DNA from: Dirofilaria immitis | Taxonomy: Eukaryota > Nematoda > Chromadorea > Rhabditida > Onchocercidae | NCBI GenBank assembly: GCA_024305405.1 | Contig: JAKNDB010000103.1 | Span: 124,001 to 188,000, forward strand | DNA: 64,000 nucleotides | Direction: 5' to 3' | Shown here: positions 34,987-48,341 of the stretch, one piece after another | Layout of the letters: each line of letters starts with the position of its first letter | Position numbering within the stretch: the stretch's first letter is position 1 | Notes under the pieces: model-generated | Seen by the model: only the letters and a program-made list of their open reading frames with translations | Told to the model about the DNA's origin: nothing | Database searches by the model: none | Translations under genes and position numbers: made by a program

Positions 34987-37420
34987 AGATTTTAATCAAG
35001 TTTATCTGAAGATGGTTGATAAACGTGACACTGCACACACTGTGTTGTGTGTGTAATAGATTTCAACGTTGTCCTAACCGAATAGATTCTAATGATTGTT
35101 TTAGTCTTTATGAGATGATTGTTCTATGAAAAGGATTTATAGTTCAGTGAATTTTTGCTATTTCGGTATGTATTTGCCTATGCAAATATTTCTATTATGT
35201 CGTATTTATTTATAAGTTATGAATGTAACGTATGTTTATTGGCAAATGTATGCAGTGCGAATACCTGTTCTGATATGTCTGCGTTTGTGATATTGAGTAA
35301 ACAAAATTGTTTCGTTTCGATCGTGTCATCTCTCTAGCATATTTAAAGTAAAATAGGTGTAGATCTGTCTCTCTATATATATACACTGTACTCGAGGTCA
35401 ATCATTAAATGACAAGACAAAGGTATACTCCTCTATTGACCATTATTCGATATTTTTGCTTCATATTATCGTATCGTTCATATTTCATCACTCTATAAAT
35501 TACTGTATTAGCAGTTATAGTTATATTAAAGTTTGGAATTATTTGGTATTTGATTTCCATTTTTAAAAGTAGTCCACCGAAATTCGAAGTATTTTAGGGA
35601 AATTCTACGAAGAAAGAAAATTTTGAATTCGGAGCTTTCTGTCTTAATGTGAATTTAATTTGTCTTTTTCTGGTATCAAGTATGAGACTATGATCTAGAA
35701 AAAGTATTGTTTTCTTTATTTCACTATTCATTCATCTTTTCCGAAGATTTGAAACTAAAATGTAATACTTCCGATTTATTATACCGATCAAATTTATTCG
35801 ATACTAACTCGTTTTGATTTTTACTTTTCCGAATTTTTATAATGTCCCAATTTTTTTATCATCTTCAACTGATTCTTTTTTCAGTTATTTGCGTTTAATT
35901 TCTTAATTATTCGTGTCGTGATATTCTAGAACTTAATCTCTTAAAATTTTAATTGCTATCAACTGCATGGATCGCAAGATGCATTAGCAGTTCACAAATA
36001 TTTTCGGATTCAGACTTTGTAAAATTTCGTCAAATATTCGAAGAAATTATTAAATATCTATAATTTAAAGATTTTCGTGTTTTTTCTTGATTTAAGATCC
36101 AAAATTTATTTAACTGTATTTATTTGGATACATTTTCGATTCATTAAAAATATTTCAACAGAGTTGTTCAAGTAGAACTTTAGAAATTTTCTATTTGAAC
36201 CAATTCTTAATAATGCTTTGATTCGATTGTTATGTAATAACTGTGAGCTACGATGATAATTTGATATGGCCAAGATAGGACCATCATAGATAAATGTTTA
36301 ATTGCGGTATCATTCTGCTAATCATTGATTTTTAAAAATAGTTAAGAATGATTTTCAATAATACTTATATTGGTACAGTATAATTTAAAGATAAATATTA
36401 AATATTTTTTCTCTGCTAATGTTTATGTTCCGACATTTAATGGCTGAAACGCTACTCGTTTCGAGTAAAATTAAGAGTTCGATTTTTCTACATATCATTA
36501 AAGGTTTTTATTATTATTACTATTTTTATAAAATAGTAGCAAAATACTTAGTTTTGAAGCATCGAAAATCTCGACCTTTTAACTGCAGAAATTGCGGCAA
36601 ATTTTTATTTCTTACTGTTTTGTTATATTTCTAAAACTGACAGTTTTTATTGTCGTCTAATGCTATCCGCTTTGATATCATTATATTACATAATATTTAT
36701 TTCATCCCACAATGAGAATATAGCATAATAATGCGGCGTAATGAAAGAGAAATTAGTGTGCCACAACCCGCTATATCCATCACTTTATTTTTGAAAGGTT
36801 GAAATGCATACGGATTTTAGGATCTCGTTGAACTGAAATCATGGAAGATTTAATCGTTTTTCATCTGTAGATTTCATTATTTTACGTTTCTAGTTGTACT
36901 TATTGTTATAAACAGTGTAAATTTTTGTAAATTTTATATTAAATAAGAAAAGAAGAATAGAAAATCATTTTTTAAAATTAACCATTTTGGACAAATAGCT
37001 GAAATTTTTTTGAGATTATAGTAGACAATCAATAGCAGTTCTAAAAGTCGGCTTAACTTTTACAATATTCAGTTGTTCGTGCTTAGAAAATTTTTTAAAT
37101 CATTTTCGACATTCCTACATAACAGTGGTTGTAATTGATCGAAAAATTGATCAGTTTAGGAAGACATATTGACCAAACCCGCCGGGCATGACGACCGCTC
37201 TAACATTCTCCTTAGATAGAATAGTTTTTGCTTGTACTGGTACAGATCTGTCCATATATGCGTATGTGTGGGTGTGTATGCTCTGAATTTGGAAATGTAC
37301 AATTAAGGTGGGTAGGGTACAACAATTGACCATTGAAGCACCTACCATGCACATCACTTAGGCATTACATATATAAACGCGTAGCATTCGGCAAACTAAA
37401 ATGGTGGTATGTATATATAT

Positions 37421-37436
37421 GGTGTGTGTTTGTGTG

Positions 37437-37485
<49 letters not shown>
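37421..37485. repeat. (GT)n microsatellite
   Basis: A run of GT dinucleotides interrupted by two TTTG variants, preceded by a short GTATATATATG stretch. It lies about 550 bases upstream of the mec-8 5' acceptor. Confidence 0.95.
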
Positions 37486-37486
<1 letters not shown>

Positions 37487-38028
37487 GTATGCGTATGTGA
37501 ATGGGTGCATGTGTCACAGTAGTTAGGTAAGAAAAGATGCAGGTAATACATTAGCTGTTGCTTTCTGGATACCCGATGATTATCCTCTTACCGTTATGAA
37601 ATTCGTTGTTTGTTAAATGTAGAGAGACCTTGATAGTGTCATTGACTGAAAAGAGCGCTATCATATTATTTCTGGTTCATTTTTAGTACTGAAAATCACA
37701 ATGAATGTCTTCATAGTAATTCTTGACCCATGCAGATTGATCCCGTTGTATTTTCATATTAATTGTCCTATGCACTCGTCATTTAAGAATTAAGAGAAGA
37801 AAAAGTGAATCAAGCGATTTATTCTAAAATTTACGCAAAATTTTCTATTGGTTCAAAATTAGTTGACATCGTTTATGCTCGTAGTGCGGATTTGCCATAA
37901 AAAGCATTATATTTTGAAGAATTTTTCGTTTTTTCAAAGTTTCGTCGTTTACCTACGGACGAGAGAAGTTTTTTCGTCCGTTCTCTATCTTTAATATAAA
38001 ATTTTTAACATAAGATTTTGATTAAATT

Positions 38029-38184
38029 GTTTCTTTTCAGGCTTGCTGAGAAGGGAGATTTACGCAGACATTATACGTGTGCAATTGCCATATTATAGTG
38101 CAGTGATTATTTTTGAAAAAGTCACTGAAGAAAAGAAGTAAATCTGAAGCGATCACATTCACTGTCTGGGGTCCGTCTCCGAAA
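38029..38184 (+). other. mec-8 5' untranslated segment behind a splice acceptor
   Basis: The acceptor gtttcttttcag ends at 38040, and the 144 bases after it lead to the mec-8 start. In-frame TGA codons precede the chosen ATG, so this is untranslated. The acceptor could receive an upstream 5' exon or a spliced leader; the sequence cannot distinguish them. Confidence 0.55.
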
Positions 38185-40704
38185 ATGGAGAACGGCAAAC
38201 TGGCGGGCACCGAATCATTGGACTCGATTGAAAGTAGTAGTACCAATTCAGCGATTTCTTCGCGGATACCATCGAATATTAGTGGGAATGAGCCAGTACG
38301 TACACTTTTCGTTTCCGGCTTACCGATGGATGCGAAACAACGGGAACTTTATCTCCTTTTCCGATCCTGCCGGGGCTACGAGAATTCATTGCTCCGAATA
38401 ACGCAATCCAAAGATGGGGGTATTGCATCACCTGTTGGTTTTGTCACCTTTTCTAGTGCCGAAGATGCCGATATTGCCATGAAAGCCCTACAGAGTGTAC
38501 TTTTTGATCCCGTCACTGGTCACAAAATACGTCTCGAAAAGGCTAAAGTAACACGAAGGTACCGAAACCTAAACAGATTTCTTCACCATTAGCAGTTCTT
38601 CCACCACCAACCTCGGTTACTGCTGCATTTCCTCCAGGTGTGTTGCAAGCTGCGGCTGCAGCTGTCGCTGCATCAGCAGCACCGCCACCACAGTCAATTT
38701 TGCACCACCTCCTCCACCACAAATATCTGCTCCCACTTCTCACCGACAAGATTTAGTCAATGCGGCATGTATCAGTGATCCACAGCTTGCCCATATCCTT
38801 AACGAAAATCATTTCCTCCTGAATTCCGTGCCACAATTTGCTGCCGCTGCCGCAGCAGCAGCAGCTGCAGCAGCTTCACAACCATCATTTTTGTTAGCCC
38901 CTGCTGCAGCTGCAATTGCTGCAGGCTTACCGATACCTCCTGTTGCAGCCGCCAATGTTTCTCCAACACATTTTCTGCAATCAAATGCTGCGGTTGCTCA
39001 ATTAACAGCTGCTACGCAACATGTTGCTGCTGCACAGCTGAATGCTGTAGCTGTAACTTCGGCAAATGCAGTTGCAAAAGCTGCAATAGCAGTATCACCA
39101 GCATGCTCCACTTTATTTGTAGCAAATTTGGGTGATGGAACTACGGAAGATGAATTGAAAGCCGTAAGTTTGTTTTATACATTCCTCCTTTTATTTACTT
39201 CAGTTGGTAAGAAATTCGTGAAGGATAACTTGGCAGCATACTGATACGATCTAGTTGTTGAAAAAAAAATAGATTTAGAAATATTCATTATGGATGTCAA
39301 GTTTGACCGTTCTATTTTATTTTATTTAATTTGATAATATGTGGACCACATTAATTTGATCGGAACATAAACACGAAATGGAAAAAGTTAGGAAAGATTA
39401 AGAAAGATAATACTTTTATTCACATATTTACTGATCAGGAGTAATCGTTGTTTAAATCTAATATCTCTCTTCTTTCCCGATTTTTCAGGATTTCTGCACA
39501 TGCAATTCAAACTTTTTGTAATAAAAAACGTGGTTTTTCTCCTTTATAAATAATGTTTCATCAATGTTGATTGATTTTTGAAATATATGAAGTAACATTC
39601 CTAAAATTATTCCTTGAAAAATTGTGTGATACATAAAAATAGGAATTAGAATCTTATAATTATGAAAGAAAAGGAAGCATAAGAGATCGAATAAAATAAA
39701 TTTTTGCGGAATAATTTGAGCGATGTCATTTCACATATTTCACGAATCAGTCATCGTTAATCAGACGAATTGATCATTTAGTTGTTTGTTGCCCGCACAT
39801 CAAATCGTAAAAGCAAAGTTGTTGATAGTTGAAAGCATTAGAAAATTGCTTTTATGGCAAATTATACAAATGTTCTCCATGCACTTAGACTTCACTATTT
39901 CCTGAGCATTTACTGGAAATCGATCAATAGTGAAGCATTTTTCATTTATTTTTCTTTTTCTTTGCATCGTTTTTCCGTTTTTCCTGAATTCATTGAATTC
40001 AGTGAAGCAGAAAAAGTGCTAAAAGTCTGTTTTTTTTTTTTTTTTTTTTTTATTACATAATAGACTCAAGTAATCTTTAGCATTTGATATGAAATTAGAA
40101 GTATAACTAAATCATAGCTTGCTAATAGTAAAGTTGAAAAAGCTTGGATCATAATAATTTCTCATTTGATAGTATCCTCTTCTTATTCTAATTTTTGAAG
40201 ATTTAGTTCTACAATTTTGTAAAAAATGCGGAAAGATTGTGAACGCAGTTGATGGAACAAAACAAGAAAAAACATTTTCAAGAGTTTTTAAAATATTTTG
40301 AAATTTTTTCTTGAAGGAAAAATTGAATATTTAATTTATCACAACTAGATTCAAAATGCTTCGATTTTATGCTTAAGAGAATTAAAATTTTTGAATGGAT
40401 TGGAACAAAGATTTCCTTACTCAATTTTTAAGCTGTTGTATTGGTATAGCTGAAATTGACAGTAATAATGATTAAAATTTCTTAATTTTTTTAGATTTTC
40501 TGTGCATATCCCGGATTTACACGCTTACGGTTGCATACTAGGAATGACACAACTGTAGCTTTCGTTGAATTCCGGGATGTACGACAGGCTACATTAGTGA
40601 TGAATGCTCTACAGGGTTGTCGTATTTCAAGCTCACACCGTGGTGGTGGTATTCGAATTGAATATGCACGAAATCGAATGGGAGATGTCACCGGTCAATG
40701 GTAA
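38185..40704 (+). CDS. mec-8: MEC-8 / RBPMS-family RNA-binding protein with two RRMs
   Basis: Nuclear splicing regulator; C. elegans MEC-8 controls alternative splicing in touch neurons and hypodermis. Two coding exons, 38185-39163 and 40495-40704, about 396 residues. RRM1 lies near residues 38-120: RTLFVSGLP (RNP2) and SPVGFVTF (RNP1), with the family signature MDAKQRELYLLFR. A long Ala/Pro-rich linker follows (a poly-Ala run near 38840-38875). RRM2 begins STLFVANL at the end of exon 1 and is completed in exon 2 with VAFVEF and RIEYARNRMGDV. The ATG at 38185 is the first in frame after an upstream TGA. Exon 1 needs one added A at 38545-38547 (restoring KSNTKV) and one added T at 38698-38701; with both, the splice phase is exact. 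The stop TAA overlaps a possible donor (TG|gtaaat), so a longer isoform is conceivable. The 1.3-kb intron 39164-40494 has no other feature except a T-run. Confidence 0.93.
40030..40051. repeat. T homopolymer, about 22 bases
   Basis: An uninterrupted T run inside the mec-8 intron; its length is likely to be unreliable in this assembly. Confidence 0.95.
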
Positions 40705-43700
40705 ATATTTGCTGTTTTCATGAGATTTGACCTTATTTAGTTATTCTTGGATATACTTATTTATTCTTTCCAAATTTGAACCAAAGTTTTTGTTTTTAAT
40801 TGTTCAAATATTGTGATAAATTCCAGGATGAATATAATTAGCTTCTTAATATATGCTGTGAAGATATTTGCTTGTTGAATGATCGGATAATATTAATAGT
40901 TAATCTTCCCTTTGAAAGAGATTTTCCCTTTTCGATAATCTTCCCTCTCAATAACATTTAAATTTATTAAGTATTTCATAACTTAGGTTGTATCAAAAAG
41001 AAAAAATTTAGTATCTTTCTTTTATCTATTGAACAGTTTCAGAAGGATGGAATATCAATAAACGAACTTACTCAGGGCTTTGATCTCTTGACGATCTTTC
41101 AGTATGTTGTAGATATTCTCATTCCTGTTTTGGTAAACGAACTTACACATAACTCATTGAAATGGTTTTTCGGTGAGTTGGTATCCACATCTGCAAATTA
41201 TCGATTTTCGATTTTCTCAATTTCTTTGTTGTGTATTAATTTGTTCTTAAAGTATAAGCATCGGATGATTACTTTGGAAATCTAGAAGAGATAAGACTGG
41301 TCCACCGTTTACATCCGGGAGTGAATTAAACTTGATAGATATAAATTGGGTTTGAAGGAATTTGCATATTTTTCAACTAAGTTTCCTTTTTTTTTGCAAA
41401 AATAATAACTTTCTTTCTCAAAGACGACTCCTTTTTCCTTATCTGCATTCTTAATAAAAGCAAATTTCGTGTATATTGAATTCGCTGGATTTTGTTTAAT
41501 GCGAAGAGAAGCTGCATTAGTTCATGTGAATTTGTATGAATTATTAATTTATTATGCGTTCGCTGCTTTTTAATTGCACATATTTTCAAAGTGGGAATGA
41601 TCTGATCTATTTCCGATTGGCTTTGTTTCTTTTGAAGACTCGGAGCTCGGAATAATGGGATAAGAAAGTTTTTGATGCAGTAGTACAATTTCATAACGAA
41701 TTGAAATTTAAAAATTCTTAACTGATGATAACTCAAAATTCTATAAGAAGTAATATTTATCGCTGTTAGTTGCTCGGATTGTTTTTTTTTTTCAACCATC
41801 AACAATCATCGGAATTTTTCGGATCTTAAGTTAGAAGTGGGTATATAATTCGATCTGCTTGTTCTTGAGCTGCAATTTTTTCCCATTCATCATCGTTTCA
41901 GATCTTTTTCGTTTCCTTTCTTTTTCCATATTCCTTCAGTGCAATAATGACGGCAATACTAATTATTATGAAAACCTAAAACGAATAACATTGCTTATTT
42001 CAGCTGATTACATTGTTTTCCTTTTATTTTGATTATGATTTCGTGTCGACATCCCTACTTTTTATAAACTGCATTGAAGAAATTGACCAAATATTGTGCA
42101 TTCCTTTGTTTTTTATCTTTAGAATTATTCATATGTCTCTATTGTGTTTTGTCTTCATTCTCATGTTTTTTAAATAATGAGAAATAGGTAGGAGTAAAAG
42201 GAAATATGAAAGCTTATAACTGTATTTAAGGATTTGGTGAGATTTTTTGAGCGATTTTTCACAGAGAATTAAAAATCGTTATCGTTCCTTCTTATTTCCA
42301 AGAATTCTCCAAATTTCTTGTGTAGCAGTGTTCAACAATCTCTGCCCTATTTTTCGGATTTTATAAAAATAAAAAAATGAACGACATTTCCCTATCTACT
42401 TTCATTTTTCAAAAACGCACCATTATTGAATTGCCAAAGTCATTTTCTCATTTCTCATTCCAAAAACTAAGATCTTGTCGTGCTGTTTAACACGCTTTTA
42501 TACTTTTTGTAGATAATTTATTTAAAAAGTGATTGTCAAGATGAATCAAACTAAGATATAAGGATGATTTAAAGTAAAAAATTCTATGATTGATATGTAA
42601 GTTGTCAAGTTATTATCTTTTTGCTTTCTCTACCTATATTCACCCTGTATCTGCAAAATCAGAAGGCCGAAGGCCGTTATTTTACCATGCATAATAATCT
42701 ATCTTTATCTTCAAAGTTACCTTTGAAAATCGTGCTCAACGCGATTTTATTTGAATTTTATCATGATTTTTCTGAATCATATCGAACTCAGTCCATTTTT
42801 TTGGATTTTATTAAAATTTTCTGTATCTGGATTTCTCGGAGGATTTTCAAATTTATGTTTATTATATTTTTATGTTGATCAGTTGTTTGCTTCACATTGT
42901 ATATTGGTCTCTTTACAGAAATTTTTAACTCAGTTATTTTTTATTGCGATTATCCACTAATTTTTTTTGCTTGCTTGAATACGGGTTCCGGCGAGTTGTT
43001 TGTGTGTTGTTGGTTCAAGGATTTTCAATTCTTTTTCTAAGATCTTTCCGATGGTATTTTTGCTCAAACGTCTTTCAGCTGTATTTTTATGCGTGCTGTC
43101 TCATTGTCGGCATTGACATTTACCTTAGACAATAAACTGCCATTTTCAAATAATGGGTATTTGAAAAGAGAGTGTATTCCCGCAATTGTAATATTTCCAA
43201 ACAGATTACTTGTCTTTTGGGGCAACAACTAAATAATTGAAAGTAAATAAGAAACCAATTTGCGAATCAGATAAAATATTTGACGGATAAATAATTGGAC
43301 TAATGAGTAATAAAATCGATAAATAGAAAGAGATATCATTTTACATTATCATGACGAGTGTGATGTTATATAATCTTCGAATTTCTGTATACTGTAAACT
43401 TCACATAGGTAGTAGTTGAAGCGCACACTTACATCAAGCACCTCTACCTTTTTTGTATTGTAATTCGACGTATTGCCTTGAAAATGAAAAGAACAAACCT
43501 CGGGCTTTATGTTTACATAAGTTTCATTCTTTCTGACTTTAATCTAAATCTCCCAATCTGATCTTTGGTTTCAAGCATTTTTGCTACTGCAGCTTTTTGC
43601 GATCTATCTGCACATTAATATACATATTTATATTTTAAAAATTTACCTCATTTCTCGATCATTTCAGTTGTTTAACGGTCCAGATAGTGTCATGGTCGCT

Positions 43701-44794
43701 TATTTTGTGAGAGAAAAAAAGGCTTTTCGGTTTTTCGTCATTTAGCCCGGAATTTGTCGAAGTTTCTAGAATAATTTCTAATTTTTCGCTAATTTTTTCG
43801 GAAAAATTAAGAATCTTAGAGGTACCCAAGAATTGCGTTTTTGAAATTCTTTCAGATTAATCAATAAATCTATCGTTATTCTTTGCTACTTTCTTTTCAA
43901 ATTTCGATTTTTACGCACACAATTCACCGCGAGCACCGTATTCAACAGTGAAAGAAATGCATTGCCAATTCACGCCTGCTAATTATACATACGTAAACGG
44001 TTTCTTTTATTGTTTCTTCTATATGCAGATTACTTTTTTCTTTGTATATCTTTTCATATAGCAATTCTTCTGCTTCTTTAGGAATTTTAGTAGCATGTTT
44101 GTAAAATGGCGCTTATTTGTAATACATTTGCTATGCGGATAAGAAATTCTTTGTTGTCTACTTATTCAAATTTCTTATTTGCTGAGCAAATAAAATTTTA
44201 TAAGGCACCTAAATCCGTCACTTCATTAATTTTAGTTTTTTTTCTTTTTCTGTTTGAACAACAATTTTTGTTGTTGAAGCTGCTAATGACAACAACTGTT
44301 AGATGTTCGAAGTTTAGTGTGTTTGCATAACATGCATATAATTATTTGGAGCTGCTTTTTTGAATTTACTTTTCGGCTAAGGTGATTGTGGAACTTTTTC
44401 ATCATTCTTTGAATCTGAAAGAATTCAAATCGCCTACAAACTATGCTACATAATTTGTCAGTGCTTATTGATTTACACCTTTCATGCACCTATACACGCA
44501 CACATTTCAATTGTTGTTATTGCTATGAATATCACTTCACCAATTGTTTGTATGAAAATTTATACATTCATTCTTAGATTTCTTTTTGAACTTTTATTTT
44601 CAATTTTTATTCTTTTTCAATTTCATGTTAGTTTATTTGATTCGTTACATTTATCAGACAGTCTCAGCAGGATTTATTTTTTTAAATTTTTGAATTGAAC
44701 ATTTTTTTAGTGCAGTAATTACACTTTTGTAATCTCATTTTACATGTTCCACATTTAATAATATTCCTTTTTGCACCATTATTTATACGGGCAA

Positions 44795-44938
44795 ATATAT
44801 ATATACACGCATACGCACACTTACATACACAATATACACACACAGACGCATACATACAACACACACACACACACACAATATATAAATACGCATACATACA
44901 TACACATACACATACATATACACATATACGCATATTAT
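44795..44938. repeat. CA/TACA-rich microsatellite cluster
   Basis: A mixed tract of (CA)n, (TACA)n and (CATA)n units with a pure (AC) core at about 44859-44876. The 89-codon antisense frame through it (CVCVCVCMY type) is repeat translation, not a gene. Confidence 0.93.
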
Positions 44939-47900
44939 CATTCTTGATCACAAATTTGAATGTGTTCAGTGAATTTACTCATTTATTTATGGAAAGCGAA
45001 AGATAAAAAACAAATTAATTAAAAATAAATAGCTAGCAATACATATGGTTTTGTAAGCTGGCGTACATTGCAACTTGGTTATCATTCTAATCATACTGAA
45101 GTTGTTAAAAGTTTTCAAGATTGTTGATAGTGTATTATATAACGCAGGAAGTATTGCGGAACAAAATTACCCCTTTAATCGTTTAAAAATATCAACTGCT
45201 GAAGTATGAAGAAAGATTCTTCATCTTGTAGGTTTCATGATGTCCTTCAAATCTTGATATAGATTACCTTTACCATTTCAAATTTTATCAATTCGTTTGT
45301 TGTTATGACATATAATAAGTAATGAATCTGTTCAAGTTATGCTTTAATTAGTTGTTAAATCAAAATACACTGTTAAGTTATTCATTATGTCTAGTAATTC
45401 TGACATATCGCAAATAATGGTTAGGAACTTCAAAGTCTCCACTCAGCACCATTCAATCAATGGAATTTGTTATAACTGAACAAAAATGATTCCTCAATTC
45501 TATTTTGTTTTTCGGGTAACATCAGCGCTTCACAATTCATTTTCCTGTGCCAATGAATGGTTATGGAATATAAAGCTGATATTATAACGACAAAGCTGAA
45601 AATAATTCATTTTCCGGATGAAATTGAATTCAAATTTTAACAAAAGCTGAAATCTTTATTTCTGTCATCGTGATCATTTCGTTTGTTCTATATATTTACC
45701 AATTTGTTATCTATCAATAACGGTAGTATCCACTACTACAACGATTTTTTTAAATTACCAAAAGTTTTCATTTAAGTCAACTTTTTCCTGTTCCTTAATA
45801 TTTGTTTTTTGCCTTACTTGATCAATCTTTTTGGAGAAATTAAATCAAGTTTTGAAAAAAAGTGGAAGGTTGTGAAGCTTGTCTTGTTGAAGAGCTATAT
45901 CACATAAAGTTATTGTTAAATACTGAAACTTTCTGCACAAAATAAAGAAACAGAAATTATTCATGTGGAAAAACTGATCGTTGTCGGAGATCATGGATGT
46001 GGAAAACTATTATGCTTAAATTGGTTCTGTATTTATCCTTTTCGCTTCGTTTATGCTAATCACACATAGTCATCTCTCACGAAAAAATTATGATTAAAAT
46101 ATGAAATTTTGCTTGCAAAATATATTTCCATAAATTTTTTGAAAAAGTCACTATTTTTAAATTGCGACAAGTTTAAATAATTTGAACTTCTCAGTAACAA
46201 GAAATTTCTGACTATCGAATGGATAAATGAATATATAAATGTGATAAAAAGTAAGAAAGAATTAATAAACCAAAAAAACATGAGTTCCAAATTTTCAAAT
46301 TCCAGTTTTTATTGCCTAATTTTCGCCTAATTTTCAACTATAATTTTGTCGCAATTTTAATTATTTGACCTATCTTTTCGAAATTTTTGATAATCTTAAA
46401 ATTGCTGCACATTTTCTGAGCAAATCTTATGAATTTATGATTAATTCGATTCCCAAGCCGATTGCCAACCCACGCAGTAATATTGAAAAGTAGGCTATCC
46501 AAAAATTTTACTTTTTCAGAAATTCTGTTCTCTGTTTTCCAGGACATTTTTATTACTAGCTAGCCTTTTTATTCCACTCATCATTGTTGCAAAATTATAA
46601 TTTTACGCATAGCATATTTTAGAAACTTTCTAAAATATTCGATCTCCAGAGCGGATAATGAAAGCTAATTTTTCTGCTCAAAAACTTAATACTTTGTAGT
46701 AGTGATTGCTATAGATAAGCTTTTATTTCGATATTTATCGAGAATCGTCAGAAAGAATCAAGAAATCAGAATCCCTTCTTCTTTCATTTATTTAATTTTA
46801 AAATTTTTTTTTGAGAAAATATAGAAATTATTTAAAGACCAAGCAAAACTAACGAATTTGGATACAACGAAAACATTGATCATGCTCAAAAATTTTTGTT
46901 TCGAGGGACTATATTATCAATATTTTAAATATCGAATGTGCAAATCTTTTACAATTCGTTCTAGCGGAAGTATAAAGTAGTTTGTCACAGCAAAATCAAA
47001 ATATATTTTGAAAATAGTAATTATCTGTGGTGAAAATTTTGGGAAAAACGAATTGAAACCAAGTTTTTACATATAATCCTTCCTCTGGTGGCATGACCCC
47101 TTAGTTTTAAAACGAAGTTAGCAATCATTTTCCTTATTGCCCGATAACATATCATGGAATTCGTGCGTATTTTTCGGACCATACTGAGAAATTTGTTTAA
47201 TGGTAATTTAACTAAATTTAAAATAGTAATGTTTCGAAGCCAGTTTTCGAGAATTTTCCAGGCAATAGTTTTTCTAATAATTTTGTCGATTAGCTTATTT
47301 ATCTGCAACATAAATTCAAGTATACTTACTCTCCTTCAATTAGTAGATATTTATCAGGATTAAGTCCAATTATAATCTCATTAAGAAATTTCTGTCTTCA
47401 GCTGAAAACAACTACAGCAAAATCAAAAAAAAACCTTAAAATAATGCCAGAAAATTCCACAGAACGATTCCGAAATCTGCTTCCTTACCGATTCTAAAAT
47501 CTTTGGTTACAATTCTCAAGTAAAGAAATATGCTTTAATCTATGTCACTAATTGATTCTAAAGTTTTTTTTGCTTTCTAATCGGCAAGAATTTCAACATT
47601 GGGCACCACAATACTTTCAAATTTGGCTAATTCAATGCTCTATTTTGTTTCACTGCAAATTAAATTGAAGAAATAAATTAATGGTGAGAAAGCCGTCACT
47701 ACTGCAACTGGAACTATTAATTATCTCTTAGAGACGATTTAAATCTCTTTCGGTGGCGCCGATAAATGTTATATTTAATTTGCTATAACTCATTTCTATT
47801 CTTTCTGTATCAAATCACTTCGAGTTCTTATTCTTCTGCAATTCCATCCGCTAGAGTAGGATTTAAACAAAAAGAAATGAAATTTCTTCGATATTGTAGC

Positions 47901-48296
47901 GATAGATTGCGAGTATTATATATTATAGCGACAGATTTGACTGTCCAGATGAAGACGAAACTGTTGCGCTTAAATAAAAACGATTATTTTTCGATTTCAT
48001 TTAATTTCATGTGTCTTTTTTATTCGGTAGAATGAATGTTCATCATTTAATGAATAAATTTTTCTTTCGATTTGTTAATTCCTTGTTTCTATAATAGAAT
48101 CTCCAAACCATTCCACTAAGTTTCAGAATTCGATTCACTTATAACAAACATTCAATGAAATAAATTTGTGTAATTACATGTCAATATCAGGTATTTACTT
48201 AACCACTCATAATCTAATGAATCCACTCAAATATTTTGCAGATTGCAGAAGTTAACATAATTAATTGAATATGGTAAAGATTGAGAAGTTAAGTAA

Positions 48297-48341
48297 AATA
48301 ATAATAATAATAATAATAATGATGATGATGATGATGATGAA
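48297..48341. repeat. (AAT)n-(GAT)n compound trinucleotide repeat
   Basis: About seven ATA/AAT units run directly into about seven GAT/ATG units without spacer bases. Confidence 0.93.

Larger units (their letters stand above)
27632..38040. other. Long gene-poor region
   Basis: This 10-kb stretch between cyc-1 and mec-8 is AT-rich, with stop-dense frames. I found no domain, RNA gene or transposon. The GC-richer island at 30787-30995, the duplication at 34943-34986 and the GT microsatellite at 37421-37485 are listed separately. Since mec-8 begins with a splice acceptor at 38040, part of this may be its 5' intron and upstream control region. Confidence 0.5.

Noticed and set aside
37151..37357. 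Minus-strand frame ending VVMPGGFGQYVF, reminiscent of a DJ-1/amidotransferase motif
   Set aside because: Only a six-residue resemblance, with no surrounding domain and no splice sites.
41377..41805. 142-codon minus-strand frame
   Set aside because: Lys/Ile/Gln-biased low-complexity translation without domain, start context or splice signals.
44682..44951. Cys/Val/Tyr-repeat antisense frame
   Set aside because: Translation of a CA/TACA microsatellite.
48297..48341. Regularly spaced short repeats considered as CRISPR-like
   Set aside because: Pure trinucleotide microsatellite with no spacers, in a eukaryotic genome.
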